Assembly: GCA_025928215.1 (NCBI GenBank) | Contig: JAICJW010000048.1 | Coordinates: 1-15,474, forward strand | From: Chloroflexia bacterium | GTDB lineage: Bacteria; Chloroflexota; Chloroflexia; Thermomicrobiales; JALYUS01 | Direction of reading: 5' to 3' | DNA length: 15,474 nt | Part shown: piece after piece, positions 8,566-15,325 of the stretch | How the letters are laid out: the number at the start of each line of letters is the position of its first letter | How positions within the stretch are numbered: position 1 is the stretch's first letter | Position numbers and translations under genes: made by a program | The notes under the pieces: model-generated | Database searches by the model: none | What the model saw: the letters and a program-made list of their open reading frames with translations, nothing else | What the model was told of the DNA's origin: nothing

Positions 8566-8580
8566 AGATGCCAGGCATCT
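8566..8580. promoter_or_regulatory. 15-bp perfect palindrome, possible operator
   Basis: AGATGCC-A-GGCATCT is a perfect 7+1+7 dyad between the divergent promoters. Its place and length fit a binding site for a dimeric repressor or activator, but the factor is unknown and chance is not excluded. Confidence 0.25.
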
Positions 8581-8645
8581 TGGACGCACTCTTTACCGGA
8601 TTATATGGCGTGGAAAGGTGGGAAACAATGCGCCTTCAGCCTCCG

Positions 8646-8654
8646 TGGTATACT
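8646..8654 (+). promoter_or_regulatory. Extended -10 promoter of the small membrane protein-rmlA unit
   Basis: TGG TATACT on the plus strand is the same extended -10 form as at the divergent dppD promoter. Transcription would start near 8661, about 50 nt before the GTG of the small membrane protein. The -35 region is poor, as expected when the TGn element is used. Confidence 0.5.
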
Positions 8655-8709
8655 TCCCTTCCGGCCCGCGACCGGGCGCCGAGAACCGGGGAGAAGTGGG
8701 GATGCCGGG

Positions 8710-8925
8710 GTGCGATGGCTCGCGATCGGATTGATGGTGATAGGCGCGCTGCTCCTTGTCGTCTCGCTCTTCGCGGATGCGTTGGGCCTCGGGGCGGCGG
8801 GCAGTGATTTCGGCTGGAAACAGTTGATCGGCACGATGCTCGGGGCAGGTCTTTGCCTGGGCGGTCTGCGCGGGTGGTGGGCGATGTCCCGCACGCGAGC
8901 GAACGAAACGGAGCGTGAAGGTTGA
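8710..8925 (+). CDS. Small two-TM membrane protein coupled to rmlA
   Basis: A 71-residue protein with two hydrophobic helices, about 4-25 (LAIGLMVIGALLLVVSLF) and 40-60 (GTMLGAGLCLGGLRGWW), and a charged C-terminal tail. The GTG start is preceded by a G-rich stretch. Its TGA stop overlaps the TTG start of the nucleotidyltransferase (TTGA), and a promoter lies just upstream, so it is the first gene of that operon. Although short and without a named family, the coupling and helices argue that it is translated. It could be a membrane anchor or only a conserved hypothetical; I do not assign a function. Confidence 0.6.
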   Translation: MRWLAIGLMVIGALLLVVSLFADALGLGAAGSDFGWKQLIGTMLGAGLCLGGLRGWWAMSRTRANETEREG

Positions 8926-9653
8926 AGGGAGTAATCCTCGCGGGGGGGTTAGGGACGCGGCTCTATCCGCTCACGCACGCCACCAGCAAGCAACTCTTGC
9001 CCATCTACGATAAGCCAATGATCTACTACCCGATTCAGACGCTCGTGCGCGCCGGGGTGGATGACATTATGGTCGTCACGGGCGGGCCGCACGCAGGCGA
9101 TTTCATCCGCGTACTGCGCAACGGGCGGCAGTTCGGCGTCCGCCACCTCGAATACACCTATCAGGAGAATCCGGAGGGTGGCCTGGCCCAGGGGCTGGGT
9201 TTGTGCGAAGAGTTCGTGAACGGCGAGAGCGTCGCTTTCATCCTTGGGGACAACACGACGGATGCGGAGATCCGCCCGGCGGTGGAGCGGTTCACTGGCG
9301 GCGCGATGGTTTTCCTCAAGCACGTGCCGGACCCGGAGCGCTTCGGCTGTCCGGTCTTCTCCACCGAGGATCCGCTGCGGATCGAGCGGATCGAGGAGAA
9401 ACCGGCGTACCCCGGTAGCCGGTATGCCGTCACGGGGCTGTACCTCTATGACGCGCAGGTCTTCGAGCACATCCGCGCGATCACGCCATCCGGGCGCGGG
9501 CAGTTGGAGATCACGGATGTGAACAATGCCTACCTGCGGAGCGGCAACCTGGCATGGGAAGAACTGGACGGCTTCTGGAGCGATGCCGGGACGTTCGAGA
9601 GCCTGTACGGCGCCAACAAATACTGGGCAGAAAAATCAAGGACTGAGGACTGA
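8922..9653 (+). CDS. rmlA: Glucose-1-phosphate thymidylyltransferase (short RmlA type)
   Basis: A 243-residue cytosolic nucleotidyltransferase expected to join dTTP (or a related NTP) and a hexose-1-phosphate to form NDP-sugar plus pyrophosphate, the first step towards dTDP-rhamnose and other surface sugars. Signature GGLGTRL (8-14) with PLT and SKQLLPIYDKP (22-32) forms the nucleotide-binding loop. Asp110 in LGDN and Asp221 in FWSDAGTFES are the metal-binding aspartates. It belongs to the ~240-residue class that lacks the C-terminal allosteric extension of the ~290-residue enzymes. The TTG start overlaps the preceding stop. The final residues SRTED and the TGA stop come from the heptanucleotide repeats that begin at 9639. 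No other rml genes are in view, so the exact sugar is inferred only from family. Confidence 0.85.
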   Translation: MKGVILAGGLGTRLYPLTHATSKQLLPIYDKPMIYYPIQTLVRAGVDDIMVVTGGPHAGDFIRVLRNGRQFGVRHLEYTYQENPEGGLAQGLGLCEEFVNGESVAFILGDNTTDAEIRPAVERFTGGAMVFLKHVPDPERFGCPVFSTEDPLRIERIEEKPAYPGSRYAVTGLYLYDAQVFEHIRAITPSGRGQLEITDVNNAYLRSGNLAWEELDGFWSDAGTFESLYGANKYWAEKSRTED

Positions 9654-9755
9654 GGACTGAGGACTGCGCGACGAATAAACGAGACCGGGGCGGTAGCGAC
9701 GAGGCGAGGGTGTTTCCCTCAATCCTCAGTCCTCAGTCCTCAGTCCTACTGAGGA
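9639..9755. repeat. Heptanucleotide repeats forming a 25-bp inverted repeat
   Basis: Four copies of AGGACTG (9639-9666) are followed, after about 56 bp, by three and a half copies of the reverse complement CAGTCCT (9723-9747). The arms 9639-9663 and 9723-9747 are perfect complements over 25 bp. Within the right arm TCCTCAGT-CCT-ACTGAGGA (9737-9755) makes a second small hairpin. The left arm encodes the end of RmlA and the right arm abuts the argS ribosome site. Confidence 0.85.
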
Positions 9756-9762
9756 TGACGTG

Positions 9763-10731
9763 ATGCTTGAGCAAGAAGAACAGTACGCCGCGAACGCGAT
9801 AGCGCGGGCGCTTCAGGAGATGGGATACACACCTCCGCCGAAAATGCCCGCGCTCAGGCGTATTACGTTCGAGGGCAAGTGGGGCGTCGCCTCGACGGTC
9901 GCGATGCAGATGGCAAAGGGAGACAAGGCGAAAGCGGGCGAGGTCGCGGCGGGTATCGCGGAGCGTTTGCGCGCGCTCCATCATTTCGCCGATGTCTATG
10001 CCGAAAACGGCTATGTCAATTGCCTCTTCGATTTCGATCGGGTCGCGACGGCGGTCGTTCAGGCCGTGCTGTCAGCAGGTGACGCGTACGGACACGGTGC
10101 GCCGATCCCCGGTCGCGTGATGATCGAATACGCCCAACTGAACACGCATAAGGAATTTCACGTCGGCCATCTGCGGAACGTCGCGCTCGGCGCGGCGCTC
10201 GTGCGGATCATGCGCTTCGCGGGGTACGATGTCGTCGCGGCCTCCTATATCGGCGATATCGGGTTGCACGTCATCAAGTGCCTCTGGTGCTATCGGGAAT
10301 TCCACATGGGACAGGAGCCAACAGACCCGGCGCAGCGCGGACGCTGGCTCGGCGAACTCTATGTGGAGGGAGACCGGCGGCTCGCGTACCGCAAGAATGT
10401 CAGCGACTTCATCGAGCGGTTGGTGCTGGAGGATATGGTCTTCAATGGCCAGGTTGACTCCATCATGAAGGAGTTAATCCACGCGGGCATCCCCCACGGC
10501 GATGTCGCGAAATTGATCGGCGTCCTCGCCAGCCATAAACCGTTCGATCCCACCGTCTATGCGAATGACGACATGATCTCGATCTTCTGGGAGCATATCG
10601 GCGCGGAATTGCGCTCCGAGAAGCGGCGCGATGCGATCAAGCATCAGACGGACGGCCTGAATTCCGACTCGCTCGCCGGCTTGTGGGCGGAGTACCAGCG
10701 GCTGGATGCCCACTTCAAGACGTGGTGGTAG
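9763..10731 (+). CDS. argS: Arginyl-tRNA synthetase, N-terminal part up to an in-frame TAG
   Basis: A 322-residue N-terminal part of a class I arginyl-tRNA synthetase, the enzyme that charges tRNA-Arg. It contains the ArgRS-specific N-terminal add-on domain (about 1-105, ending in NCLFDFDR) and the start of the Rossmann catalytic domain with the HIGH-equivalent HVGH (133-136) in NTHKEFHVGHLRN. The Lys three residues before HVGH is the one known to stand in for the missing KMSKS lysine in many ArgRSs. The ATG has GAGG eight bases upstream, and a GTG one codon earlier is also possible. Translation would stop at TAG 10729-10731, after TWW, inside the catalytic domain, so this piece alone should be inactive. 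The same frame continues without loss of homology beyond the stop. Confidence 0.85.
   Translation: MLEQEEQYAANAIARALQEMGYTPPPKMPALRRITFEGKWGVASTVAMQMAKGDKAKAGEVAAGIAERLRALHHFADVYAENGYVNCLFDFDRVATAVVQAVLSAGDAYGHGAPIPGRVMIEYAQLNTHKEFHVGHLRNVALGAALVRIMRFAGYDVVAASYIGDIGLHVIKCLWCYREFHMGQEPTDPAQRGRWLGELYVEGDRRLAYRKNVSDFIERLVLEDMVFNGQVDSIMKELIHAGIPHGDVAKLIGVLASHKPFDPTVYANDDMISIFWEHIGAELRSEKRRDAIKHQTDGLNSDSLAGLWAEYQRLDAHFKTWW
10729..10731 (+). other. In-frame amber codon within argS
   Basis: TAG stands at codon 323 of an otherwise continuous 699-codon ArgRS frame. The codons on either side (TWW before, PSATWEAD after) look like normal protein. One substitution (for example CAG or TGG to TAG) is enough to explain it. 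TAG also ends other genes here, so a global reassignment of UAG is unlikely. Confidence 0.8.
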
Positions 10732-10755
10732 CCGAGTGCGACATGGGAAGCCGAC

Positions 10756-11862
10756 GTGCGCGCCCTCTTTCTGGCATGGGATCGGAAAGAGAAGGCGGTT
10801 GTCGCGCTCTGGGAAAAGACGCGGCAGTGGAGCCTCGACGAACTGGTGCAACTCTTCGCGCAACTCGGCGTGCCGATTGATGTCTACTTCTACGAGAGCG
10901 CGGTCGAGGAACCGGGCCGTGTCATCGTTCAGAACCTGCTCGAACGGGGCATCGCGGAGGTCAGCGATGGGCTGCCCGTCGTGAAGATTGACGAGAAATT
11001 GGGGCTGGAGAAGGAGACATATCGAACACTCCCAATTCTCCGCTCCGACGGCACAACGCTCTACGCGACGAAAGACCTCGCGCTCGCCGCAGTGAAATTC
11101 GATCAGTATCATGTGGATCGCTCCATCTATGTTGTGGATGCGCGGCAATCGCTCTATTTCCAGCAGATTTTCAAGATTCTCGAATTGATGGGTTTCGCGC
11201 AGGCCGCGCAATGCCGCCATCTCCCCTATGAGTTCCTGACCTTGCCCGAAGGGACGATGTCTTCTCGCTCCGGCAACGCGATCTTCTTCGAGGATGTCGC
11301 GGCGGACGCCATTCAGCGGGCGCGCGCCGCCGTGGAGGAGAAGAACCCCGATCTATCGGAGGAGGCCAAGGCGGAAATCGCGCGGGTCATTGGCATCGGC
11401 GCGCTCCTCTACGGCATGCTGGATCGGGACAATAATAAAGTCATCGTCTTCGATTGGGAGCAAGCGCTCTCCTTCGACGGCCACGCCGCCCCGTATATCC
11501 AGTACGCGCACGCCCGCGCCTGCCGCATCCTTGAACGCGCGCAGGCGGAGGGATTCGCGCTGCCGGACGCGACGACCTCCATCCATCTTCGAGCCCCCGC
11601 AACCGAAGAAATGGATCTCCTGGAACAGATCGGCAACTTCCCGGCGGAGGTGCGCCGCGCGGCGGAGACGGACAAACCGCTGATCATCGCGAACTACGTC
11701 TATGACCTCGCCCGGCACTTCTCGGACTTCTATGGTGCGTGCCCGGTCGTGCAGGCGGAACCGGAAACCCGCCTTGCCCGCCTCGCGCTCGTGGACGCGA
11801 CGCGCCAAACCCTCGCTAATGCCCTCGCCCTGCTCGGCATCCAGGCCCCGAACGTGATGTGA
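10756..11862 (+). CDS. argS: Arginyl-tRNA synthetase, C-terminal part after the in-frame TAG
   Basis: This is the rest of the ArgRS in the same frame, 368 residues if translation restarts at GTG 10756 (a weak GGGAAG lies five bases upstream). It holds the remaining catalytic domain, including DGTTLYATKDLA, which is characteristic of ArgRS. A relaxed KMSKS loop MSSRSGN follows (codons 499-505 of the joined gene), then the helical DALR anticodon-binding domain ending in FYGACPVV and an Ala/Leu-rich helix. Counting through the stop the enzyme would be about 699 residues, longer than the usual 550-600 because of insertions before the stop. If the amber is real, function needs readthrough, suppression, or assembly of two fragments; otherwise the cell must have another argS. 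The arginase gene lies 130 bp downstream. Confidence 0.85.
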   Translation: MRALFLAWDRKEKAVVALWEKTRQWSLDELVQLFAQLGVPIDVYFYESAVEEPGRVIVQNLLERGIAEVSDGLPVVKIDEKLGLEKETYRTLPILRSDGTTLYATKDLALAAVKFDQYHVDRSIYVVDARQSLYFQQIFKILELMGFAQAAQCRHLPYEFLTLPEGTMSSRSGNAIFFEDVAADAIQRARAAVEEKNPDLSEEAKAEIARVIGIGALLYGMLDRDNNKVIVFDWEQALSFDGHAAPYIQYAHARACRILERAQAEGFALPDATTSIHLRAPATEEMDLLEQIGNFPAEVRRAAETDKPLIIANYVYDLARHFSDFYGACPVVQAEPETRLARLALVDATRQTLANALALLGIQAPNVM

Positions 11863-11877
11863 ATCCGGAGGAAGCCA

Positions 11878-11978
11878 ATTGAACCGCAGAGATGCAGAGG
11901 AACACAGAGAAAGAGGGAGAAGAGAAGAACAAACGAATTCTTCTTCTCTCTTCCCTCTCTGCGTCTCTGCGGTTCAAT
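11878..11978. repeat. 101-bp palindromic repeat between argS and arginase
   Basis: Terminal inverted arms ATTGAACCGCAGAGATGCAG and its near-complement CTGCGTCTCTGCGGTTCAAT (one mismatch) enclose a purine-rich half and a pyrimidine-rich half that also pair (GAGAAGAGAAGAA against TTCTTCTTCTCTC). The whole forms a long hairpin. The 'ACCGCAGAGACGCAGAG' style is a dispersed repeat seen in many environmental bacterial genomes. No T-run follows the stem, so a terminator role is uncertain. Confidence 0.75.
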
Positions 11979-11991
11979 CGTTTTCAAGCGG

Positions 11992-12963
11992 ATGGTGCGT
12001 ATGAGCAGTGAGGTGGAGGGAAAGCGGAATCGGTTGCGGCAAGGGCCGGTGGTGCCGGTGCTGGCGCCGCTCTGGCTCGGCTCGGAAGCGCCCGGGGTGG
12101 CGAATGGCCCGGCGACGCTCGACCGCGCGCTGCGCGCGCATCTCGCGGGGTGGGGGCCGGACGGGATCGGCCCGCGCCTGCGCCCGTCCATCCGCCTCGA
12201 AGGGCCGGAGGAGACACCGGCGGCGGGCGGCGACGCGCACTTCAAGCATCTCGACGCGGTCTCCGGCTTCTGTCGCACGCTCGCCGCGCGGGTCACTGAA
12301 ACGGTGCGCGGCGGCGCGCTCGCGCTCGTCATCGGCGGCGATCACGCGATCAGTATCGGCTCGATCCCCGGCGCGCGGGCGGCGCTCGGCCCCGATGCCC
12401 GGCTCGGTGTGATCTGGCTCGATTCGCACGCGGACCTCAACAACGCCGAAACGACGCCGAGCGGACATATCCACGGCATGCCCCTGGGGATTGCCCTTGG
12501 GAGAGAGCAGCATCCCGCATTCCACAGTACCAGCCCGCCGCCGTGGGTTCGCCAGGAGGACGTGACGCTGATCGGTCTCCGGTTGCTCGATCCGGGCGAG
12601 CGCTCGTACCTCCGGGGGAGCAGCGTCCGCGTCGCTCCCGTCGAGGATGTGGATGCGCGGGGGATGGCGACCGTCGTCCGCGAGGCGGTGGAGGCAATGA
12701 TCGCCTCCGGTGTGGACGCGGTGCATGTCAGTTTCGATCTCGATGTGCTCGACCCGCTGGCGATGACCGCCGTCAATACGCCCGTGCCGGGCGGCGTGAC
12801 GGTTTCGGCGTGCGCGGCGGCGCTCCGCCACCTGCTCGACGCGCGCTTGCCCGTCATCTCGGCAGACATCGTCGAACTCGATCCGACGCACGATCAGGAA
12901 TATCGCGGCGTGCTCACCGCCGCCTATCTCGCGGGCGTTCTCCTCGGCGCGACAACCTTGTGA
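11992..12963 (+). CDS. rocF: Arginase family protein (Mn-dependent ureohydrolase)
   Basis: A cytosolic binuclear-manganese ureohydrolase of about 320 residues, most like arginase (L-arginine to ornithine and urea). The metal ligands are all present: His in GGDHAISIG, D-S-H-A-D in WLDSHADLNN, and the pair in SFDLDVLDP. The arginase-type segment TTPSGHIHGMPL keeps the Ser and His that correspond to human Ser137 and His141, and LLDPGE keeps the Asp183/Glu186 equivalents. VELDP carries the conserved Glu277. Differences are Ser for the usual Ala between metal ligands, His for Asn139 and Leu for Asp181. TPVPGG matches arginase better than agmatinase. The start is uncertain: ATG 11992 or ATG 12001, neither with a good ribosome site. 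Another guanidino substrate is possible. Confidence 0.85.
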   Translation: MVRMSSEVEGKRNRLRQGPVVPVLAPLWLGSEAPGVANGPATLDRALRAHLAGWGPDGIGPRLRPSIRLEGPEETPAAGGDAHFKHLDAVSGFCRTLAARVTETVRGGALALVIGGDHAISIGSIPGARAALGPDARLGVIWLDSHADLNNAETTPSGHIHGMPLGIALGREQHPAFHSTSPPPWVRQEDVTLIGLRLLDPGERSYLRGSSVRVAPVEDVDARGMATVVREAVEAMIASGVDAVHVSFDLDVLDPLAMTAVNTPVPGGVTVSACAAALRHLLDARLPVISADIVELDPTHDQEYRGVLTAAYLAGVLLGATTL

Positions 12964-13041
12964 GCAATGAGCCAATCAGAACGGCAATCCTCGCCAATGC
13001 CCTGAATCGCCAGAATGTGCGATTTCCAACATGCGATCGTG

Positions 13042-13047
13042 TATAAT
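13042..13047 (+). promoter_or_regulatory. Consensus TATAAT -10 box before the DUF4157 gene
   Basis: A perfect TATAAT stands about 104 bp before the DUF4157 gene start. The -35 region is not recognisable. Transcription would start near 13054, giving a leader close to 100 nt. Confidence 0.5.
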
Positions 13048-13150
13048 CGCGGAAGAGGCTTGTGCCGAATAGCAACGCGTGTGCGCTCCGCGACCGGGGC
13101 CTCGGGATCGTCGGGCGGATTCCTCGCCGATGTGAGAAGGTAGTGTATCT

Positions 13151-14596
13151 ATGGCATCCTTCGCGACGCCGCAACGCCGCCCCCTGACGCCCACGCCGCT
13201 GCGTGCCGCTCCGGTGGCGGTCGAGAAGGAATACCCCGTTGCCGCCATGCTTCCCGACCGCGCACCGCATGAGCTCGCCGATCGTCGCCCCCTCATTCCG
13301 GCCTCCATTTCCCGCCCGGCTTTGCGTACCCCGGCGAGCCTGATCCCGCATCGCAAGCACACACCAGACTCGATGATCCAGCCAATCACGGCCTCCGTCG
13401 CCGATATGCCGGGCATCGCAGAGCAGGAAGCGAGCGATACCGCGCGAGAAGTGGCCCCCGAAATCGTTGGGGGCGTGGTTCAGGCGCGGATGTCGGTGAA
13501 GCGCGTTGGGTTCGGTGCGGCGGGTATGGGAGGCGGCGCGGGTGGCGCGCTCCCGATCCAGCGGAAGAATGTCACCGGCCTGCCCGATGCGCTGAAAGCG
13601 GGGGTCGAGGCGCTCTCCGGCGTCGCGCTGGACGAGGTGCGTGTCCACTACAACTCGGCGAAACCGGCGGCGGTAGCGGCGCACGCGTACGCGCAGGGCA
13701 CCGAGATTCACGTTGGGCCGGGGCAGGAGAAGCATCTGCCGCATGAGGCGTGGCACGTGGTGCAACAGCAGCAGGGGCGGGTGAAGCCAACCGTGCAGGT
13801 CAGCGGCGTGGCGGTCAACGATGATGCCTGGCTGGAGCGCGAAGCGGATCAGATGGGTACACGGTCGCTCGCGATGCCACGGCAGGCGGGCGAACCGCCG
13901 GTGGCAGCGAATGGTATCCATGCCGGTGCGAGCACCGTGCTCGCACCGGTTATGCAGGGCGCGTTCATTGGTGGCAGTGCGGCGGCAGATGCCGCATTGT
14001 TCGAAAAGCAGCCCGTCGCCGACGAAGCGATTGACCTGGCGGCTTCGAAGTCCGCTGCCAAAGCGGCCACCCTCGGTATCACGGCCACCAACTTGAAGCA
14101 CTACCTGAACCGGCACACATTCAAATACCAGCCGTTGAGTTCATCGAGTACCTATCCCCCGCAGACGGGAATGTTTCCCATCGGCACCGACAAGGACGAC
14201 GTCAAGAACATGGTGGTTGAAGCGATCGGCTTGGTGCCTGACAGCACACCCGTGACGAGCGATATCGAATCGGTGCTGGTTGACCTGTCGAACGGGTTGC
14301 GCGTGAATCTCGGCGCGCTCGCCGGGGGCAAGTTGCAGGCGTTCTTCCCGCAGGGCGGGACCGGCTTCCACAGCTACACCAACGTGGAGTTGCAGGCCAT
14401 CAAAAAAGAAAAGGACGACCTGGAAGCCCCGATCAAGGCGGCGGCCGAGAAGTTGGCGAAGGAGAAGAAAGACAAGAAGGAAGCGGAAAAAGCAGAAAAG
14501 CTTGCAAAGAATAAAGCCTTTCTCGCCGCGAAGGCCGCGAAGGCCGCCTCACCCCCCACGACCGCACCACCCACCGATCCGACGAAAATAACGTGA
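13151..14596 (+). CDS. DUF4157 protein with variable C-terminal module (putative exported toxin)
   Basis: A 481-residue protein without a signal peptide. Residues 1-130 are Pro/Ala/Arg-rich and disordered. Residues 135-237 are a clear DUF4157 domain: PIQRKN, then GLPDALKAGVEALSG, VHYNSAKPA, HAYAQGTEIHV and KHLPHEAWHVVQQ with the metalloprotease-like HEAWH at 198-202, then VNDDAWLEREADQMG. Proteins with this domain are often linked to extracellular contractile injection systems or other exported effectors. Residues ~316-413 form a separate module (HYLNRHTFKYQ, FPIGTDKDDVKNMVVEAI, GLRVNLG, AFFPQGG). Its spacing recalls compact RNase-type toxin domains, but this is inference. A Lys/Ala-rich helix (418-465) and a Pro/Thr tail end the protein. 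The ATG has AAGG ten bases upstream. The next gene starts 11 bp after the stop. Confidence 0.8.
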   Translation: MASFATPQRRPLTPTPLRAAPVAVEKEYPVAAMLPDRAPHELADRRPLIPASISRPALRTPASLIPHRKHTPDSMIQPITASVADMPGIAEQEASDTAREVAPEIVGGVVQARMSVKRVGFGAAGMGGGAGGALPIQRKNVTGLPDALKAGVEALSGVALDEVRVHYNSAKPAAVAAHAYAQGTEIHVGPGQEKHLPHEAWHVVQQQQGRVKPTVQVSGVAVNDDAWLEREADQMGTRSLAMPRQAGEPPVAANGIHAGASTVLAPVMQGAFIGGSAAADAALFEKQPVADEAIDLAASKSAAKAATLGITATNLKHYLNRHTFKYQPLSSSSTYPPQTGMFPIGTDKDDVKNMVVEAIGLVPDSTPVTSDIESVLVDLSNGLRVNLGALAGGKLQAFFPQGGTGFHSYTNVELQAIKKEKDDLEAPIKAAAEKLAKEKKDKKEAEKAEKLAKNKAFLAAKAAKAASPPTTAPPTDPTKIT

Positions 14597-14607
14597 GAGG
14601 GGACAGC

Positions 14608-15141
14608 ATGAGCGAGACGGAAGCGCGCGCTGCCCGGCTCACGGTCCGGTTCTGCTACTTTGACTTCACCGACGAGGACGCGCTCTCCTGCGTTCCCGAG
14701 CCGGCGAATCAGGATGAATTGAACGAGTTTCCCGCCCTGCTGGATGACAACGAGCGTGATAGTGGCGAGATCGTACTCGAACGCGGCGATGTGGCGATCC
14801 GTATCAGGGACTCGCTCGATGCGATGGTCTCACTCTTCTGCCTCGGCGCGATCGCCGATCTGGTGGATCGCAAGCACGTCGTCATCCGGTACTTCGAATC
14901 GTATGGCTACCTGCGGCTCGATCCCGAGGCATCCGACCAACTCATCAGCGGCGATTTCGTCCCGACGGTGCGCTTCCCCCGGGCCGAGCTAATCCCCGCA
15001 TTGGCCGCCGCCGGCGAACGCTATGTGCAGTTCTTCGCGTACTTGCGCGGGGATGATCCGGCATTCGCCAGTTTGTTGGCGAATCTGCGCGATAAACTGG
15101 CACAGGCACAGCACGCGCTCGCGCGGTGGGACGGCACCTGA
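14608..15141 (+). CDS. Small acidic protein, candidate immunity partner
   Basis: A 177-residue soluble, acidic protein without signal peptide, TM helix or catalytic motif. Predicted alternation of strands (RLTVRFCYFDF, EIVLERGDVAIRI, HVVIRYFESYGYLRL) and helices suggests an alpha/beta fold, with an amphipathic helix (AFASLLANLRDKLAQAQHAL) near the C-terminus. The ATG has GAGGGG six bases upstream; a GTG five codons earlier overlaps the previous stop and is less likely. It starts 11 bp after the DUF4157 gene and is clearly co-transcribed with it. By position, size and charge it could be the immunity or chaperone partner of a basic toxin. I recognise no named family, so this role is inference from context. 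Confidence 0.7.
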   Translation: MSETEARAARLTVRFCYFDFTDEDALSCVPEPANQDELNEFPALLDDNERDSGEIVLERGDVAIRIRDSLDAMVSLFCLGAIADLVDRKHVVIRYFESYGYLRLDPEASDQLISGDFVPTVRFPRAELIPALAAAGERYVQFFAYLRGDDPAFASLLANLRDKLAQAQHALARWDGT

Positions 15142-15212
15142 TCGCCGCCCCTCGTGCCGGCTCGGTCATTGTGCCTGGCTGCGCCGGTGCGCGGTCATGT
15201 CATATCCCCCAT

Positions 15213-15242
15213 TTGCCGCCTGTCACGCTACACTGCTATACT
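15213..15242 (+). promoter_or_regulatory. Promoter of the right-edge membrane protein gene
   Basis: TTGCCG (15213-15218), an 18-bp spacer and TGC TATACT (15234-15242) form a good extended -10 promoter. Start near 15249 gives a leader of about 75 nt. A second TATAAT (15295-15300) lies too near the start codon to be the obvious choice. Confidence 0.5.
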
Positions 15243-15325
15243 CTCCTCGATGGTAGAGCAGGGTGGCCAATACGCAGTGAATCCAGAAAATCCGTATAAT
15301 TGGGCGTTCGAGGGGAGTATTCGGC

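Larger units (their letters stand above)
8281..8709. other. Divergent intergenic region between dppD and the rml-type unit
   Basis: About 430 bp without a convincing gene. It holds two divergent extended -10 promoters (minus strand 8463-8471, plus strand 8646-8654), a long leader for dppD on the minus strand, and a perfect 15-bp palindrome at 8566-8580 roughly midway. Short reading frames here have no ribosome site or protein-like composition. Confidence 0.6.

Noticed and set aside
9639..9755. CRISPR array or phage attachment site
   Set aside because: The units are seven bases without spacers, and no cas, integrase or tRNA gene is present.
10729..10731. Genome-wide reassignment of UAG (for example to an amino acid)
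   Set aside because: Other solid genes in the window end with TAG at the expected place (the repeat lipoprotein and dppF), so only a local explanation is reasonable.
11879..12004. Small plus-strand frame starting at TTG after GGAGG and reading through the palindrome
   Set aside because: Its codons are those of the repeat itself, with no protein-like pattern; more likely a stranded ribosome-like site.
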